From assembly GCA_035048495.1 (NCBI GenBank), contig CM068549.1, positions 19,501,103 to 19,565,102 of the forward strand: a stretch of DNA of 64,000 nt. Direction: 5' to 3'. Source of the DNA: Euptelea pleiosperma. Its lineage: Eukaryota > Streptophyta > Magnoliopsida > Ranunculales > Eupteleaceae. A program made the position numbers and the translations under genes. The notes beneath the pieces are model-generated. The model did no database searches. It had not been told where the DNA came from and was given only the letters and a program-made list of their open reading frames with translations. Shown one piece after another: positions 24,802-36,504 of the stretch. The stretch's first letter is position 1. Each line of letters opens with the position of its first letter.

Positions 24802-25394
24802 TTCTTTTTTTGGGGGTGTGCCCTGACCCCCAACAGAAAATGGGGTGTGCGAATATGCACTCCCATGAGGATATATCAAGTGCTGCGGCCCCCCTGGTGT
24901 TGGTGTGCATGCTCGCAGGTAATCTGAACCGTCCAACCAATAGCTGAAAGCCTGAGCATCTAATGGTTATGATCATTGGATTGATGTGATTATACAGGGT
25001 GGTTCACAGTTAGATGCATGTGCCCTTGGTTTTTAGCCAAACCAAGGGCTGACCCAACAAGCAGCTTTTGGATACAGTCTTAAGATAGTAAATTCTTGAA
25101 TAATCGGCGCGCGCACCGTTCGAATTATTTAAAAGACGGCCGAACAACCTCCTATTCAAAGGTTTGAAAAAATTCAAAGGTCTGTTTGGTAACCCGGAAT
25201 TGAGCCGGATTTGGATTTGTGATCCTTGGAATCACAAATCTTTGTGTTTGGGAGGACCGAATTCTAAGAATTATATTTCCAATTCCGTGATTTTCCCGAA
25301 ATTACAAGTTTTAAGGGGGAGAAGAAACTTCCAATTCCTGGAATTCTATTTCCGGGCGGAGAGATTCAAAAGAATTTTTTCGGGCTCCAACTCT

Positions 25395-26195
25395 CACACT
25401 CATCCCTAGGTGGACCTATAAATAAAAAATCAGCAAGATTAGTTACTTTAAACCGTTGGGTTGGTATATATTTTTTGGTCGATTCTTAACCGTGTGATAC
25501 CTAGCAATATTTGGGGTACTTAGATCCAAAGGTTAGAAAATTTTAATCAACTTGATTTTTAGCATGTAGGTCCACCTACGGATGGGACAAACATCCATAT
25601 GGTCCGTGGTCTCTACTAATGTGCCACATGGCTCATACTGTGGTCCATCATCAACGGATTACAAATTTGTAACCGTTTGATTAATATCTTTTATGGGTTG
25701 ATTTTTAACCGTGGGATATATATAGCATTAGTTGGGGTACAAAGATCCCAGTTGAGAGATAACTAATCAGCCTGATTTTAGTTTGTAAGTCCACCTAGGG
25801 ATGTATCTAACCGTTGGATTGTTGTCTTTTATGGGTTAATTTTTAACCGTTGGATTTCTAGCATTCGTTGGGGTACAAAGATCCAAAGCTTATAAATAAC
25901 CAACCAACCTTATTTTTAGTATGTAGGTACACCTTGGGTTGGTATAAATATCTATACGGTATTAGTGATTTATAACCATTGGATTCGTGTCTTTTATGGG
26001 TTGATTTTTAACTATGGGATATCTAGCATTATTTGGGGTACTCAAATCTAAAGGTTAATAATAACTAATGTACTTGATTTTTTAGTATCTAGGTCCACCT
26101 AAGGATGGGATAAACATCAATATAGTCTATTGTCTCTAATAATGTGCCACATGGCACGCTCAGAATGTGGTCCATCATTAGTGTTGACGATGGAC
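25395..26195. repeat. Tandem array of half-units of the G-box MITE family
   Basis: The core block (GGTGGACCTATAAA, TGGGTTGATTTTTAACCGT, GGGGTACAAAGATCC) recurs about four times at intervals of roughly 130-280 bp, with GTGCCACATGGC at two boundaries. It looks like repeated partial copies or internal duplication rather than one intact element. Confidence 0.55.
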
Positions 26196-26859
26196 ATCTG
26201 TATTTGTTGCATCATGTGTCACTTAGGCTTTAGCCATTGATATTATGACACGGGTTAATCATAGTAAAAAAACTATCAAAATAATTTTAATTATTATTTT
26301 TAAATTTTTTTCTTTAAATCAGCATCGATAACATTTAATTGACGGAGGACAAAAAAATAGCAGTCATTATAAAATAAAGTTCTTGAGATGATATTTCTCG
26401 TATGTAGATGGATAGAAATTACAATTCTGTTAGATGTCCAAACAGCTAAAATTAGAATTCATTAGGAATTCCAAGTAATTTCTCCGGTGCAACCAAACAC
26501 AAGAAATTTCAATTCTTTGAAATAACAAATCTTAGAATTCTATTTTCAATTCCAAATCTGTGTCTGGATTATTTTTTCGAATTATTTTCGGGATTTTACA
26601 CTTTGGAAGCCATTTTATAAGACAAAAGGTTGTGAATATTTGTTTTTTCAGTTTTATTTTATTTTGAAAATTTATTTTCTCATTTTTTTAACGTATTTTG
26701 TAATGACAAACCTGAATTATACTCGAACATTTCCCGTACCATATTTTTTGCTGCACTCCGAATTGCTAACTATGATCTTAACTTGGACGTGGTATGATTG
26801 TAGCCACAGTTCCAAACACCCTGCAAATAAATAAAAGCTTGCGGACCTTTTTCTATTGG

Positions 26860-27301
26860 GAAATTTTATTTGCACCCCACAAATTCTATAAGCACCCCAC
26901 TTGGGTGCTTTTTTACCGAAAATACCCTTTGACAATATATATATAACAGGCCCCACGGTAGTTAGTGCCGCGGGGACTCTGCAGCCCACGACCAGCCCAG
27001 CCATGAATTACACAGTCCCCACGGCACTAACTAACGTGGGGCCTGTTTTAGAGGGAGAGAGAGAGACACACACACACACGTACTTGTGTGGTGGTGGTGG
27101 CGATAGCGTCCTCCTCCTCCTCCTCCTTCTTCTTCTTCTTTCCTATTTTGAGTTTTTTTCATGGTGAGAGAGACAGAGGTGGAGAGGGAGAGAGGTGAAG
27201 AGGGGTGCTTGATTTTTTTTCTTTTTTTGTGTAAGGCATTTTCGACCAAGAAGCATCCAAATGGGGTGCTTATGGAATTTGTGGAGTGCAAATAGAATTT
27301 C
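26860..27301. mobile_element. Foldback element with nested hairpin
   Basis: Ends GAAATTTTATTTGCACCCC and, reversed, GAAATTCTATTTGCACTCC. The interior has a 99-nt hairpin (26947-27045), an (AC)n tract and CTC/CTT triplet runs. No target duplication was found. Confidence 0.55.
26947..27045. repeat. Near-perfect 34-bp inverted repeat (hairpin)
   Basis: Arms beginning CAGGCCCCACGGTAGTTAG on the left and ending in the reverse complement on the right pair over about 34 bp with one or two mismatches around a 30-nt loop. It could fold like a small-RNA precursor, but it lies in a repeat element. Confidence 0.7.
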
Positions 27302-27576
27302 TCTTTTTTATTTTATTGAGTGAGAACTTTTGGACATGGTTGCATCATATGCTAGGGGTAGGAATGGGCCAGGCTTCACTAGGCTGGTCTGACCTGAGCC
27401 CCACAAACAATGAGGGTTTAAACCCACGTACATTATGGCCCAATGACGTAGGAATGAATGTACAGTCTCAAGCCTGTAGGTGACAGCCATCGTTGATTCT
27501 CTTTAGTATAGGCCTGCTGACAGCCCAATAGGCCATGTCTTGTATTTGTCGAGGAGCCCACCTTCCCTAGAATGGA

Positions 27577-27930
27577 AAAATCTATGATACAGAACTTTGT
27601 ATCATAATTTTGATGTAGAAGTACCTCAAATTGACATGTGGCACACTCTTTGGGGCTCATTGACCTCTTGAATGTTTGGTCAACACCTTGGTGGACCTAC
27701 ACGCCAAAAATCAGCATAATTTGTGATTTCTATCGATTGGATTTGAGTACAGATTAAAGTACTCAAATTGAGTGGCTAGAAATCACTAATCACACTGATT
27801 TTTGTTGTGTAGGTCCACCAAGAAGTGGGCATGCATTCAAGGGGTCAGCAAGTCCAAAAGAGTGTGACACGTGGCAATTTGAGGGACTTCTGCATCAAAA
27901 TTTTCATGCAGAGTTGGGTATCATAGAACG
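27577..27930. mobile_element. G-box palindromic MITE, copy 6 (subfamily B)
   Basis: Degenerate ends (ATGATACAGAACTTTGTATC; right TTGGGTATCAT) and arms with ACATGTGGCAC and ACACGTGGCAA. The core GTGGACCTACACGCC is inverted in the right arm. No TSD resolved. Confidence 0.55.
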
Positions 27931-28011
27931 ACTCCCCATATGTCTTAAACCTATACTTACCCACCTTTAACTCAAACCTATACTGAGCCCGAGTTTGATG
28001 TCCCTTGGTTT

Positions 28012-28345
28012 GTAGTCCCCCTCCCAAAATGCCATGTGGAGTACTCTTTAGGGCCCACTGACCTTATGCACGTTTGGTCCACCTCTTGATGGATCTACAC
28101 ATCAAAAATCAGTTTAATTGGTGATTTCTAACCGTTGGATTTAGCATTTTAATAACAATAACTTTGGCTGTTGCATTTGAGCATTTTTATGTTAAAATAT
28201 AACAGTTAGAAATCATTGATCAAGCTAATTTTTGGTATCTAGATCTACCAAGAGGATGATCAAACATCCATAAGGTCAGTCGGCCCTAAAATGAGCTCCA
28301 TTTTGCATTTTTGGGAAAGGGAGACTTCAAGTTCTGAAGTCCCTA
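28012..28345. mobile_element. G-box MITE relative, copy 7 (degenerate)
   Basis: Inverted arms with TGATGGATCTACACATC and GGTATCTAGATCTACC around AACCGTTGGATT. The G-box positions have decayed to GCCATGTGG. Limits are approximate. Confidence 0.45.
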
Positions 28346-28549
28346 GGGGACAACAAATATTTCTCCGTGTCTTCTATCTCTAATCAGTTGGCTTTAATTG
28401 TCATCAACGTCAAGGTTTAAAAGAACATCATAATGCCCGTTATAATAGTATTGCATTTTGAGTTTTTTGCATGGGTTTAGGGTTGGATGTTGGCCTATCA
28501 TCTATTTGGATCGATGATCCTTGAAAGGTAAATATTGTGGAGTCTTGAC

Positions 28550-28980
28550 CAAGGTTTAAAGGAGGCCGTTTTAACGGTTAAACGGACTGGGGGCGTTACT
28601 GTTTAAACGGCCGTTAAAACGGATTGAAACTGCCAGGGGCAAAAATGGAATTAAATGGATTTTAACGGTTTAAACGGATTTTAACGGAAAAAATGGTGCT
28701 GAAATTCAAATTTTGAAATTTGAAAATTAAAAAAAGATGAAATTTAACGGAAATTTAACAGATTTAACTGCTGCTTTTTTCCCAAAAAATTTCAGAATAA
28801 AATGGCTGTTTAAACGATTTTAACGGCCGTTTAAACGATTTTAACAGCCGTTAAAACAAAAAAAGGCTATTTTTTTCAAAACCATTAAACGTGTTTAAAC
28901 AGTTTTAACGGAAACGGGCTTGGGGCGTTACTGTTTAAACGGCCATTAAAACCGTTTAAACGGCCGTTTTTAAAACCACG
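28550..28980. mobile_element. hAT-type MITE of the AACGGCCGTT family, copy B
   Basis: Ends CAAGGTTTAAAGGAGGCC and, reversed, CGTGGTTTTAAAAACGGCC; perfect 8-bp target duplication GTCTTGAC at 28542-28549 and 28981-28988. It is close in sequence to copy A but in opposite orientation. Confidence 0.87.
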
Positions 28981-29600
28981 GTCTTGACATCTACTTATTC
29001 ACCGGATGCAAACAACCATTTTTTTTAAATTGTCTTTTACATCTGTGGTCATTGCATCTTGGATAAACACACAATCTAACACACATTCAAACCAATCGAT
29101 TGAAAAACTATATTGACAAAAATCTCTTGGGAAATCATGGGGCCTACAATCTGAATATCAAATCAATCGTCATTTAGAAGTTTATAACAAAAGTATCAAT
29201 TGCGAAATCATCACCTAGTCAAAAAATCGTGGAGCCCACTCAAGTAGGACCAATCCATACCCATACAAGTAAACCTTGATCATGTGATTGGGGAGGGTGC
29301 ACCAGTACACTCATTAGGGCCCACTAGATGGATGTGCGACTCACCGTGTGGTGGGCCTAGACACTAAAATCATCTTCATTGGTCAAACTGTACCATTGGA
29401 TTAGAGCATTGGATTTGTGTTTTCGTTTGAGTGTTCAAATATAACTGCTTGAGAACACCATTCAAGCTGATTTCAATCTTTCTTTATCTCCTAACATCAC
29501 CCTTTGCCCCCCATGGCATGGGTTGAATATGGGAATGTAGAAAAGGGTCTTGATTTATGTAAGCAAAAAAAAATCTCATGGGTTTTGGCATATATATTAA

Positions 29601-29971
29601 GGGTCGGGCTCAAGGGAACCCCATTTCTGACCCCCTTTTTTGACCCCCAGCTTGGCGTACCCACCTAGAAGATGAATCAATTGCTTATTTTTGGTGGGGA
29701 TGATAACCTCACCATATAGATCAACCCAACAAAAAATCAGCCCATTCTGAAATTTCTAACCCCATCAAATGTGGTTTTAAAGTTACAAGGTAAAAATCGA
29801 TGGTCCATAATGCTTCAGCTTCTAAACCAGTCTATGAATATCAGAATGATTTGAATTTTTGTGAGGATAATCTCCTCACCAAAAATCAGCCATTAATTCA
29901 TCTTCTACATGGGTATGCCAAGATGGGGATCAAAAAAGGGGGTCAGATATGGGGTCCCTCGAGCCTGACCC
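29601..29971. mobile_element. Mutator-type MITE with GGGTCGGGCT ends, intact
   Basis: 371 bp with inverted ends GGGTCGGGCTCAAGGG and, reversed, GGGTCAGGCTCGAGGG. The 9-bp duplication ATATATTAA is perfect (29592-29600 and 29972-29980). The interior matches 24236-24550. Confidence 0.85.
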
Positions 29972-30141
29972 ATATATTAATCATACCTTAAAAATAAAGA
30001 AAATTGATGAAAGCAGAAGATAAGGGTCTTGATTTATTTAAGCAAATGATATGCTAAAATCTCACTCACCTTGGTTTCAATCTCAAGAACATCTGAGTGA
30101 TCTTGCCCCTACCCATTAAGGCATATCTGGTTAGTAAGAAA

Positions 30142-30722
30142 TGTTGGAAGAAAGATTATCAACAACAAAGATGCAAACACAAGACACAAAGCTTTACGTG
30201 GTCCCCTCAAGATCAAGGTTTTAAATTTCGGTTTCAGTAACAATTTCGGTGAGGTCAAAAATTGAAATTTCGAGCAAAATTTTTAAATTTCAGTGGATTT
30301 TTGTGTATGGAGCTATATTTCGGGGATTTCAGTATTCACCGAAACCAAAATTTCAGCCTGAAAGTTCGACGTTTCGGTCGAAATTTAAAACCTTACTCAA
30401 GATTGAGGTACGTCCTCGGACTCACACAGATTCCACTATGTTTTGAGGCAAAAGAAACACTCACAATACAATCAATCAATCGTTTCTGATCAACCGAGGT
30501 ATATGTAACCCCAAGATGAAATCAGGGTTTTTGTATATCTCTTTGTAAAAGTAAAAAACTCCCTTAAGGGAAAAAGATCTCTCCAAAAAAGTTTTTAGGG
30601 ACGATGCCCCGGTTCGGATACAGACGCTTTGCCACCTTGCAACCCCCAACTAGCTCAGTGCGAAGTTAGGACGGTAACATGCCTGCATGTACTAGCACCA
30701 TCAGGCTCCACATAACATAACA
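30142..30722. mobile_element. Solo LTR interrupted by a hAT MITE
   Basis: Begins TGTTGGAAG, ends ATAACA, and is flanked by the 5-bp duplication AGAAA (30137-30141 and 30723-30727). Motifs such as TTTACGTGG and GGTACGTCC are familiar from plant Copia-type LTRs. Removing the nested 182-bp MITE and one 8-bp duplication leaves about 391 bp. No internal retrotransposon sequence is present, so it is a solo LTR. Confidence 0.75.
30214..30395. mobile_element. 182-bp hAT-type MITE inside the solo LTR
   Basis: Ends CAAGGTTTTAAATTTCGG and, reversed, TAAGGTTTTAAATTTCG; perfect 8-bp target duplication CTCAAGAT (30206-30213 and 30396-30403). Its termini resemble the AACGGCCGTT family but the interior (ATTTCGG repeats) differs. 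Confidence 0.82.
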
Positions 30723-30994
30723 AGAAAAAGAGGGAGGAAGTAAGTGGAGGAGAGGGAAAGAGAATTATCTTGTTTCCGAATGGAAGAGAAAAAGTGGTAG
30801 GGTGGAAGAGACAATCTTAGTTTGTAAAACAAGTGGTGGAGATCTCACAACTTAACCCTGATTAACAAAAAAGAGTTCTAAGTGACAGAATAAGATCCTT
30901 ATGATGGGAAGTAAATAATTTGTTCATCGTAATTTTAAGATTTGGCAAATGGACTGTTCAAGTTTTTTCTCCAATAAAATCTGAACTGCCATTC

Positions 30995-31298
30995 AAATTT
31001 AGATATGGCCACATGTATGGATGTTTGGCCCAACCCTAGGTGGACCTACAGACCAAAAAATAGCTTGATTAGTGATTTCTTAGCATTGGATTGAAGTCGT
31101 TTTTATGGGTTGATTTTTAACCGTGGGATTCCAACATTATTTGGACTACAAACATTCAAAGACTTGAAATCACAAATTAGGCTGACTTTCGGTTTGTAGG
31201 TCCATCTAGGGATGAGCCAAAGATCCATAAAGTCAATGGTTTCTAAAACTCTACCACGTCAATCATGCTGTGGTCTGTCGTCAAACTTATACTCCTAA
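30995..31298. mobile_element. G-box MITE, copy 8 (left end lost)
   Basis: Core motifs GGTGGACCTACAGACC, TTAGTGATTTCTTAGC and TTTGTAGGTCCATCTAGG are present in inverted order, with GTCGTCAAACTTATACTCC close to the family's right end. The G-box has decayed to TACCACGTCA. Confidence 0.5.
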
Positions 31299-32073
31299 GT
31301 TTGATTTAGTCACACAGCAACATTAATAAGGATTAAGTTGATTTGAAATAGGCATAGGGGTATTTTTGTAATTTTAATAAATGAGGGTATTTTGTCTGCT
31401 ACGATACCAAAAAGTCAAAGGAAGAAGACCTAGAAAATGAAAAAACAAGGAGAAAATGTAAATCTCTCTGATTGAGTACTGCAAAAATACCCTTCTTGTT
31501 TTATTGACTGATTTTCTATCATTTGTTTCAAGTGCTGAAATTGAAATATATCCAATTCCAAACTTTCCATGCATTGTACTTTTGTTGTGTGCTCAATTGC
31601 TATATGAGTAAGGGATAACTAGGGTTGTATTTGTCTTTTTTTTTTACGTGTGTTTTTAGACGTGCACACTTCGATTTCGCACATATTTCGAATGTATGAT
31701 ATTTTGACGAACTCAACAAATCACGCGCGAAAATCAATTATGTGTATTTGTTTATATAAATGATGATGGATATTGCATCTGATTCGGTGTATTACGTTAC
31801 ATACACATTTTCAAACTGCCACGTGTACTCGTCCCAATATTTTTATACAGTTTAGATATACATATACATATAATATATTATATAATAGAAGTCTTTATTT
31901 TAATATAATGTAATGCACTATATGTCTTATGGTACAATGACGTATGTTGTAATATGCAATTTCGTGCATGTTCCAATTATCGGGGGGACGCACAATAACG
32001 CAAATGCGCACATATTTGTAAAAACGCAGCCTAAATCACTATCAACACAATTAAATGGTGCATACTCTATCAA
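31299..32073. other. Intergenic, no gene seen
   Basis: Strongly AT-rich DNA with TATA-type dinucleotide runs around 31855-31905. No transposon ends, RNA gene or coding frame could be supported. Confidence 0.45.
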
Positions 32074-32379
32074 GAGTAAAACTTTGATGACAGGGCCATG
32101 TCATCCCTCATGAGCCACGTGGCACACTCTTAGAGGACTCTAACCATATCGATGTTTGGCCAACCCTAGCTGGACCTACAAAACAAAAAACAGCTAGATT
32201 AGTGATTCCTAGTCGTTGGATTGGAATTATTTCCATTGGAACATTGTTGACCATTATTTGTAGGTCCACCGCCTAGGATTTGGAAAATCGTCCATACGAT
32301 CAGATTCATCTAAGAGTGTGCCACGTGGCTCATATTGCCCCCTCTCATTGACCTCAGGCTTGTCATCAAAGTTTTACTC
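32074..32379. mobile_element. G-box palindromic MITE, copy 9
   Basis: 306 bp with ends GAGTAAAACTTTGATGACA and, at the right, TGTCATCAAAGTTTTACTC. Arms contain GAGCCACGTGGCACACTC and its inverse. Flanks CTCTATCAA and CTTTATCAC agree at 7 of 9 positions as a decayed target duplication. This copy best shows the terminal sequence of the family. Confidence 0.75.
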
Positions 32380-32526
32380 CTTTATCACCAGCCATCCTCA
32401 AAGAAGCTCATTATCCAATGAAGTTTAACATTTGATCATTGTCATCAATCACTTGTATTTGTGTAGATCATTGCTCAAAAAGTGTATTGACTGGACATTT
32501 AGAATTTTTTTTTTTGGTAATCAGGA

Positions 32527-32815
32527 TAAGGTTTAAAAGAGGCCGTTAGTATAACGGACTGGGGCGTTATTATTTTTTCCGTTATAACGGCCGTTAAAAC
32601 GAATTCTAAAGGATGAGCAAAAATGAAAAAAAGGGAAAATAACGGAAAAATGATGCTGAAATTTAAAATTTAAAATTTCAAAAAAAAAAAAAATAACCAT
32701 AAGATAACAGAAAAAAGGAAAAAATAACAGAAAATAACGTCCCTTCTAAAACCGTTCATAACGTAACCATTTTAATTGCCGTATTTTCATTAAAACGGCA
32801 TTATTTTAAACCATG
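32527..32815. mobile_element. AACGGCCGTT-family MITE, copy C
   Basis: Starts near AAGGTTTAAAAGAGGCCG and ends TTTAAACCATGG with TAACGG-rich interior. A likely but imperfect duplication TCAGGATA/TCAGGGTA borders it. Confidence 0.6.
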
Positions 32816-33318
32816 GTCAGGGTATTCATTAACTAAAGGATTCAGACCCTAAGATGGAGATGCTCCTCATCCGTACGCATGGCTTCTGAAACCCAGAAGG
32901 GAGGAGACTGATTCTATTCTAAGGAAGAGTGAAAGTTTTTAGCTCAAGAGGCAACAGTAGGAGCAGACGAATTAGAGTGCGGCTTAATATAACAAAAAGA
33001 TACGGACAAAAAAGAAGAAATATCCGGGATCTCCGCACACAGAGGAGACAGAGGAGGTGTGAGGAGATCCGAAGGATAAATATATCCTCGACGTGTCATT
33101 GAGGAAATATTTATTCATCAAGAGGGCAATGGACCGCGCATTTCTAATGAGCCCACACGGCTAATGATGCACTTCCCACCAAGGTTTTAATTGATCCCTT
33201 GACGTTACCATTATGAGCATTGTAAGGGGTCACATCAGTCACGTTTAAGTCAAAAAAAATATCCCGATATTATTATTTTTTATAATATTTTATTTTTTCT
33301 TAAAAAACTTGATAACAG

Positions 33319-33598
33319 CAAGGTTTAAAAGAGGCCGTTTTACCGGTTAAAAAGACTGAGGCGCTACCGTTTAAGCCGTTTAAATGGATTGAAACGGTCA
33401 GGGCAAAAATAGAAAAAAATAGAATTAAACAGATTTTAACAGAAAGAAATGGCACTGAAATTCAAATTTTGAAATTTGAAATCTGAAAAAAAAAATGGAA
33501 TTTAACAGATTTTAACGGAATTAAACGGCCGTTTTATTCAATAACGATAACGGAAATGGGCTTGGGGCGTTACCATTTAAACGGCCGTTAAAACCGTG
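33319..33598. mobile_element. hAT-type MITE of the AACGGCCGTT family, copy D
   Basis: Ends CAAGGTTTAAAAGAGGCC and CGTTAAAACCGTG with a perfect 8-bp duplication GATAACAG (33311-33318 and 33599-33606). 280 bp, internally deleted relative to copies A and B. Confidence 0.85.
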
Positions 33599-33774
33599 GA
33601 TAACAGCAAGAATAGGTTTTTTATTTTCTAAAATAACAACCACTATTCCCTTTATAACGACCGTTATATCGCTAATCTTTTTTTCTTTATCTTTTTTTCG
33701 GATTTGAACCTAATAACATCAAGTTGTTAATTTTTTTTTAGGGCCCATGCTATGCAACCCCCTCTTGGTGAGCG

Positions 33775-33982
33775 TGGCTTCTATGCGCCAGGGCCGTACA
33801 GACCAAACAAAACAGCCCTCCTCCAGTTGTGCCATGTCAGCAAAAAAGAAAAAGCTTTTGCAACTGTCAACACAACCGCAGCCCAAGTTAAGCCGTATCT
33901 AGGGCGCGGTTAATTTTTGCTTTTTCGCTGATTCGGCACAGCTTGAGTAGAGCCCATTTGTTGGCCCTGGCGCATCCCATCC
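33775..33982. mobile_element. TIR element related to 24551-24766
   Basis: Left arm ATGCGCCAGGGCCGTACAGA pairs with TTGGCCCTGGCGCAT on the right; both arms continue with AACAAA-rich sequence. The limits are approximate. Confidence 0.5.
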
Positions 33983-34097
33983 TGGTAAGGTGTACCTGTA
34001 CCCTCCTTTACTGGGGAAGTTGTGGGTTCAATCAGGTTCAGGTTCAGGGCAGATGTTACCCTGCGGACTTTGCCAAAATTTAGCCCGAGGGACCTTT

Positions 34098-34400
34098 TCC
34101 CTGGAGCTGTATCAAAATTTTGATGCAGAAGTCCCATAAAATGCTATGCAATACACTCTTTCGGTCCCACTGGCTCCTTGAACGTTTGGCCCACACTTTG
34201 GTGGACCTACACACCAAAAATCAGTGTGATTGATTATTTCTAGCCATAGGATTTGAGCAATTTATTCATTATGGGCTTCATGAACAGGCCTATGGGTTGG
34301 TGAAATATCAGCCATATTAGCCAAAAAAAATGTTGGAATCCAACGGCTAGAAATCATCCCATGGAAAAGCTAAAATCCAACCGATAGAGATCATCAATAA
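34098..34400. mobile_element. G-box MITE relative, copy 10 (degenerate, subfamily B)
   Basis: The left arm keeps GTGGACCTACACACC and the core GATTATTTCTAGCC; the right arm is mostly lost. No terminal repeat or duplication could be placed. Confidence 0.35.
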
Positions 34401-35054
34401 AGCTGACTAGTCAGCTGAAGAAGTGGTTGCAGCCTTTCCACTGCTATGTGATGAGGGTGAGGGTGAGGTTGCTCCCTATCCTAGCAAAATGAAGGAATAG
34501 GGACAACGGCAGTCCATCGACATGGACAATAAGAAATGTGCTGGAAAGGGAGAAACACCGGTTTACCTCGAGACCCCCTTTTTCCAGCAATACATGCACA
34601 TAAGATGACAACCTTGTTGGACCCCTTAACGGTCAAAAACACACTATTTGACAATCTACAGATTCTATACTATCATACAAGGAGCTGCGTTTGTGACGTT
34701 AAATATTTTGTCCATTTTCTTCAAAAATGCTCATACTTTATTTGTTCTCTTTAAATTATTCACTTAGTAGGGGTGTTTAGGTCTTTTAGTGTCAAAGGCA
34801 TTTGTCACTTGTAGTTCTTGAAATGCTTCTCTTCCATTAAAAAATATAAAAAATTCTTATTCTGAAAATGTCCCTGAAATTCCTCACGCGTCTTTTCTAA
34901 CTTATCTTTTCATTCATGTTCTCAGGCGTGGATTCTAAGAATCCAATTGTGGTTGATAGCACTGAGCTGGCATCATTTTTTGCCAAATCAAACCCATCGT
35001 TGAAGGACGAGTCCTCTAAGCCTAGACTTATTGAAAAGTAGTGTGGCGCCGGAA

Positions 35055-35415
35055 GTCCTCACACTAGAAAATATTTAATGGTGGCGTCCATCATCAACAT
35101 TGATGACAAGGCTATAGTGTGAGCCAAATGGCACACTATTACAGGCTACCAACCGCATGGGTGTTTGGCCCATCTAGATGAACTTACACGACAAAAACCA
35201 ACCTGATTAGTGATATCTCACCTTTGATTCTGAATACTCCAAAATAATGCTAGAAATCCACAGTTAAAAATAAGCTATGAAAAAGACAAATGCAACCGAT
35301 ATAAATTACTAATCAGGATGAATTTTGATATATATATGTCCAATTAGGGATGGGCAAAACATATATTCAGTCTGTGGCCTCCCAAAGTGTGCCACGTAGC
35401 TCATAATACTCCAAA
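35055..35415. mobile_element. G-box MITE, copy 11 (degenerate)
   Basis: Inverted arms around GCTAGAAATCCACAGTTAAA, with GAGCCAAATGGCACAC on the left and GTGCCACGTAGCTCA on the right. The left end recalls the family GATGACA motif. Confidence 0.5.
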
Positions 35416-35469
35416 AAATATAAAAATTAAATTAAAGAGCAACGATTACTTTAACTTGCAAGCAAAATC

Positions 35470-35808
35470 TGTAGGTCCATCGAGGGGTGGGCCATCATGA
35501 ATGGTTCAGTGGGCCCGAAAGAGTGTGCCACGCGGTTAACTTTAATGGCCTCAGACCTCCAAAATGTGATTTTTAAGCGTTGGATTGGAGTCATTTTCAT
35601 GGTTTGATTTTAACCGTGAGAATTTGATCATCATTGACCACTATTTGGAGTACAAGCATCCAAAGGTTTGAAATCACTAATCAGGCTGATTTTTGGTTTG
35701 TACTTGTAGGTCTACTTAGGGATTTTCCAAACATCCATATGGTCAGCTTCCTCTAAAAGTATGCCACGTAGCTCATATTGTGGACGGGGTCACCCAAGTT
35801 TTAGTAGG
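35470..35808. mobile_element. G-box MITE, copy 12, upstream of MGD2
   Basis: Right half is well preserved (GGTTTGTACTTGTAGGTC, ATGCCACGTAGCTCATA, CCAAGTTTTAGTA); the left half begins with GTGCCACGCGG. It is the closest copy to the MGDG synthase gene, about 0.7 kb before its TATA box. Confidence 0.5.
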
Positions 35809-36497
35809 CTACATATTTCGGAACTGACCAGCCCAATGATTAGAATCGCCTGGCCCTACCAAAAATGACGTGCGACTTAAAAATGCATGCAATATGATAA
35901 CCAATGGCACCCCCTTTCACAGGTAAGCAAGGGTATTTAGGTCATTTTCCATGTAGACGTTTTATTGTCTCTCTTGTTACCGTGTATAAGCTTGGAACGC
36001 ACCCAAACGTGTTTAAGACTTGCACGTGACGACACGGTGACTTGGTCTCTTCGCCAGCTCATCTTCCTCTGATGACTCACGAACTGGGACCCACCACCCA
36101 CTAAACAGGAAATAAGAATTATTGCCTATAGCGACATTATTATACTTATAATATACCCGGGCTATATCCACACTAATGTGCAAATCATCATCCAGTGGGC
36201 CCCCCATGTTGAACACGAAAAATAACAGATCCAAATGATCTTAATAATCCAAAAGTAGACTACACTTCCACTGGTTGAGATCATTCAATTATGTTGAGCC
36301 TCGATGAAAACTTTTTAATGGGTCAGGTTGATGGACGGTACGGATTGACGAAAAGTAAGAATATCATTTAGTACAATAGAACCGTTACTATCCGACAATT
36401 CCACGTCAGAAAACCGAAGACCATAGTTACTGGTGTTGGATTAAAGATGCGGATCTTCGCCTCGGAACATTCCAAACCCAAATGCGAATCAAACGGC

Positions 36498-36504
36498 TAT
36501 AAAT
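36498..36504 (+). promoter_or_regulatory. TATA box of the MGDG synthase gene
   Basis: TATAAAT in the context GGCTATAAATTCC lies 283 bp upstream of the start codon. Transcription would begin near 36530, giving a pyrimidine-rich 5' UTR of about 250 nt with no upstream ATG. I did not notice a consensus P1BS phosphate-starvation element (GNATATNC) between 36000 and 36780. Confidence 0.55.
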
